Source of the DNA: Chionoecetes opilio | Taxonomy: Eukaryota; Arthropoda; Malacostraca; Decapoda; Majidae | Reading direction: 5' to 3' | DNA: 64,000 bases | Assembly (NCBI GenBank): GCA_016584305.1 | Contig: JACEEZ010018894.1 | Coordinates: 1 to 64,000, forward strand | Part shown: positions 54,396-64,000 of the stretch, piece after piece | Position numbering within the stretch: position 1 is the first letter of the stretch | Layout: every line of letters begins with the position of its first letter | The notes under the pieces: generated by a model | Seen by the model: the letters and a program-made list of their open reading frames with translations, nothing else | Databases searched by the model: none | Told to the model about the DNA's origin: nothing | Made by a program: the position numbers and the translations under genes

Positions 54396-57021
54396 TCATC
54401 CCCGCTGAACCTGTATCTGGAACTTGCATGCGGGAAGCTGCGTCACTTCTGCCGTGACCACACAGGTGACGCCTAGGTTGGCCAGACAGCCTCGCACCAG
54501 TCCACAGGTGAAGGCCAGATACTGCAGAGAAAACATGACATATTCAAAAGATTAGTTAGATATGAGGACAATAATGCCACTCCAGTGAAACAAGTGGCTC
54601 ACCTCCATAAATAACCTGAGGTCTATAAATTGTCTATTGTTTGCCATAGGATTACGAAAAATAACTTAATATACCAAATTAGCTAGTGGATAAGGATATT
54701 ACACTTGTCATATCTATAAAATGCTACTTATATTCATGAAAAACTGTCTAATGGGAGCCGAATTACAATGGAAATTACGCTCTGGGCCTCAAGGTGTATA
54801 AGGATTGCTGCAGCTTACCCTGGGTGCATACTGGAGGTACTGCTTCCCTGCAGCCATGTGCGACAGAAACCTAAATCTGTTGTCGTGCAGGACATAAACA
54901 CCTTGATGATTGGTTCTCAAATTATCAATCTGCTTCTTGTAAACAGTTACCCAGAGGTCTTTGCAGATGTATTTCATGATGTCCAGTTCATCTTTAAATC
55001 GTCCAGACTCCCTGGTTAATCTATGGGAAAATGTAATGCATGTCACTGCTATCCTTAAATTCTATGTACTACTGTCCCATTCTCATCAATTTAAACTTAA
55101 GACATGCTCTGTGTTCCCTTGGCAAATAAATGGTTCAGGTATATATATAGGTAGGTACAAACTTAGTAAAATCTATACTCCTCCTTCAGCTATGGTTCAT
55201 GCAAATTAAAGTTCTTTATCCACTCATGATCTGCATTTTGATACAGCTAAGTTCAAGCACTGACATTTTACAAAAAGAAACTAGTTTTGCCACTTAGCAA
55301 ATTATCACTCCAAACATCAAACTGAATTTATGTACCAACCACCTATTCCTCTTAGTACATTGCAAGTGGTGTACTCAGTTATTAATGCATAAAGGCAAAT
55401 GCTAGAACACAAACTCATAACCGTGTAAATTGGTTCAGTTTATTTTTGCAAATAGTAATTCATTTATTGAGAATCAGATGTATGAATGAGAACAAAATCA
55501 AATGTCCAGTTAATATGTAACTATATTATGCAAGATTTGCTCGCACTTTGGGTACCATCATCAGAGAATCAAATCATTCCTAAACTGGAAAACCCACTAT
55601 AATCTATGAGAGATGAGTAAACATGATTAAGCAATCAAATAGTCACTAAAAATGAGTTGCTATAAATAGCTCAATATATAAGTCAAGATAGTCAAGCATA
55701 GCTTCTAAACAGACACCAACCTTTCTACAAGTCTGTAGCCTGTGGCAAATCCCATGTGCTCCAACTTTGCGACAGCTTCATCCTGAGAACAGAAAAATAT
55801 TTAAGATGTATGTCTATACATTTCCTACATCTTAAATATTTTTAATTTCCTACATCTTTAGAGTATGTAGGTGGTGAAATGTGAGCTCCAGGGGAGAACA
55901 GCCTTCTGCCCTGTAGAAGCACTGCGAGGTGCTGGGCAAAAACTAGGAGTCATTGCCTCCAATTTTAAATCTAAGATTTCTGCTTTTCATAGGCATTACC
56001 TCAGAACTATTTGATTGCATCTTGGGTATGAATTTGTACACCGTAACTCCTGGCCACAAATCTGGCAGAAAAAGGCAACACATGTGGCATGTGGTTTGAA
56101 GCAGGCCGGTTATGAAATATTTCAGAGTGGTTCGAGATACGAACCCATATTCCTCAACGCCATGGCTGGAGATACGGTGGCCATGCCCCTTTTAACCATG
56201 GCTAGAGGTACCGCGGCCATATTCTAGATTGTCTAGCAATAAGGCAGTAGTGATCGATAGGAAAACCGGATGACCCTCATTATATTTAGTTACTGCATGA
56301 GTTCAGGGGATGTCACCGCCACGCATGCTGTGTGTTGGAGGCCAGCATCACCCAGCAAAGGGAAACTATGGATATTCTAATTGGCTATATTATGAAATAG
56401 GGTGAAATGGGGTTTAAAAAATTGAAGTAACCAGAAAACTGACTCCGGTTTTGTGTTCAGCATGCCTGAAAACTTAATTGGATCAATATGCGTTAGAATC
56501 TGAGGTGTTAACATTTTCCTGAATCTCTGGAATTTTGTAAAGAAGTCATGTTCAAGACAAAAACCCTTGTCAAGAATGTCATGTATTTTCTTTTTCAAGA
56601 GCTCAAAAACTTTAGCACACGTAAAAAATGCATAATTAGTAAAAATAAGGCAGGCAAAGACATTTTTTCTTTCTTTAATAGTTTTGACGACCTAAAACAT
56701 CATGGTCTAATAATTAAAAATTACCAAGGAGTTTCGGCCTCGAATAGTGGTGCCCAATAACGAAAAATTACCCTTTAAAAACAGGAAACTTGTTATCACA
56801 CTTTAACGTATCATCAATACCTATAACACAAACAAGCAGGTACTATAGCTGGGATGGCCTCCACTGGGTTACCATCACATCAAGGGCTGTGGGGTTAATG
56901 TCAAAAGCTTATGGAGTAAGATCCAATGGTTCACTTTTCTCACCTCAGATATCTTCTCGCCCTGGAAGACATACGAGACGGCTTCCATGTGTATCAAATC
57001 AAACACAGCCTCCTCCGCCAT
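54396..57021 (-). CDS. TRAPPC6B: TRAPP complex subunit 6B (Trs33), four exons
   Basis: Exons on the minus strand: 57021-56944, 55782-55721, 55020-54819 and 54521-54396, total 468 nt, 155 aa plus stop, with consistent GT/AG phases. The product is a Bet3/Trs33-family alpha/beta core subunit of TRAPP complexes, acting as guanine-nucleotide exchange scaffold for Rab1/Ypt1 in ER-to-Golgi tethering. It begins MAEEAVFDLIHMEAVSYVF. The strongest matches are DELDIMKYICKDLWVTVYKK, IDNLRTNHQGVYVL, AGKQYLQYA and FTCGLVRGCLANLGV, very close to human TRAPPC6A/B. The C-terminus PACKFQIQVQRG replaces the usual short -QKL type ending. Near-human length (158 aa) and no breaks indicate a functional gene. Divergent from THOC7 across about 450 bp. 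Confidence 0.95.
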
Positions 57022-57471
57022 GCTAACACCTGATAACCAAGCTATTTCAACGGTATAAACTATACACTCAAAAATAGAGCCATGGGAACGTGTATGTCAG
57101 GACTGTCGACGCCTCCCTGACGCTGGCTGATAGTCAGACCATTATTTACTTTCGGCAAAGTTGGCCTTTATAACGGCAGCTCAAATGTGTCATATTTCTC
57201 ACGTTCACTCTCCTTAACACATATTTGTGTTCCTATTATTCACAAGAAAGGGATGAAAAATAAAAGTTTATATAATGATCACATAAGTTGCCCCTAATAC
57301 TTTTTCGTTTTCTCTGTCTCAGAGTTCATTTGTAAACAAACCTCGCTCACACACAAAAAAGTTGAACTATAAAAGCTAAGTGAAGGAAGAAAGAAGACAC
57401 AAAAAGAGCTGGAATAGAGGGAGGACCTACTACGTAGTGATACAAAGCAACAGATAGAAAGAAGGAGCAGC
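57022..57471. promoter_or_regulatory. Putative bidirectional promoter of TRAPPC6B and THOC7
   Basis: The two start codons face away from each other 450 bp apart with nothing else between, so both promoters must fit here. No clear TATA box near either start. Both genes are housekeeping, consistent with a shared TATA-less promoter. Confidence 0.5.
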
Positions 57472-63407
<5,936 letters not shown>

Positions 63408-63841
63408 TTTTATCTTCATTTTTAATTCTTGTAAGAATATTGATAGAATTAGCAATACTATTATTTACATGTTTAAAGATTCATGCAAAACATATCTGTT
63501 AATGCCGTTTTTCAATAATTTTCCTTCATTTTGTGAAGTACAATATGGTAAACTATTCCAGTTAATAACAATATTCTAAAAAAAAAAAAAAATTGAGGAA
63601 AATAAATGCAAGAGTACAAACTTATTAGTATTTTTCTAAACCTTTGCCACATGGAAAAGGTGATTAACAAGTTCATTATCAATCAGTTTAGTGCAGGGAA
63701 CTAATCCTATTATTGTGAATGCCGAAAATTAAATTGAATTGATTGAATGAGCTATCACAAACCCAGAATGTATATCAACATTTTCATAAATAGATAATCA
63801 TATTTCTCGTTGGAAGCACAGTGGTAAGTACTCACAAAGAA

Positions 63842-64000
63842 GTACTTTTAAAAAGGAAATAGGGAAAAAGTGGTTCACAAATAGGGTGGTATATGATTGG
63901 AATGGACTCAGTCGTCAGGTGGTCAGTGCGGAGTCAATAGGGAGTTTTAAAAGGAGGCTGGATAAATTTATGGATGGGAATGAAAGGTAGATGCAGGTAG
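63842..64000 (+). mobile_element. CR1-like LINE 3' region, cut by the window end
   Basis: GGTTCACAAATAGGGTGGTA, TGATTGGAATGGACTCAGTC and AAAGGAGGCTGGATAAATTT match the copy at 62155-62405 with few differences and continue to the last base of the window. Confidence 0.75.

Overview
This is a gene-sparse, repeat-dense eukaryotic window. Split exons with GT/AG introns, clusters of the arthropod motif TTAGG/CCTAA, RTE-like and CR1/Jockey-like LINE fragments, tRNA-derived SINEs, many TA-target MITEs, hAT and mariner elements and long CT/GT microsatellites point to an arthropod. The LINE sequences resemble families I associate with decapod crustaceans, but the species cannot be named from this window alone.

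Three host genes can be assembled exon by exon. MINPP1 (multiple inositol polyphosphate phosphatase, + strand, 34646-49088, nine exons) has a signal peptide, an RHGT-type catalytic motif, an HD proton-donor motif and a C-terminal KDEL. Its phases close to 486 codons only if a 5-bp tandem duplication inside the catalytic motif is discounted. TRAPPC6B/Trs33 (- strand, 54396-57021, four exons, 155 aa) and THOC7 (+ strand, 57472-63407, five exons, 217 aa) look complete and lie head to head across a 450-bp shared intergenic region. A THAP-domain first exon (441-584, -) and a few orphan exon-like segments are less certain.

Layout. 0-7 kb: THAP exon, Harbinger transposase relic, a pair of inverted tRNA-Val-derived SINEs, a broken Myb/SANT-like gene and a 1.18-kb foldback element with a 9-bp target duplication. 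7-11 kb: LINE tail, then a 2.46-kb TIR element (TAA duplication) carrying a 17-unit C2H2 zinc-finger array. 11-16 kb: two abutting MITEs sharing one TA, an RTE-like RT fragment, decayed ORF1-like sequence and an assembly gap. 17-26 kb: a palindromic element, a frameshifted Ty3/Gypsy-type gag, a MITE, a mariner relic, and a LINE whose coding sequence has expanded into a 1.3-kb 26-bp minisatellite. 26-34 kb: a 3.1-kb TIR element enclosing microsatellites, a second foldback and a 73-bp triplication; more LINE pieces; TTAGG-containing arrays. 34-49 kb: MINPP1, with a homopolymer-rich, probably uncorrected stretch in intron 1 and an apparently intact hAT (Buster-type) transposon nested in an older element in intron 8. 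50-64 kb: MITEs, TRAPPC6B, THOC7 with a 0.5-kb palindrome in intron 1, nested LINE fragments and a final CR1-like copy cut by the window end.

The three host genes belong to unrelated housekeeping systems (inositol-phosphate turnover, vesicle tethering, mRNA export). Only the THOC7/TRAPPC6B pair suggests coordinated regulation, through a shared promoter. Most remaining DNA is layered mobile-element history.
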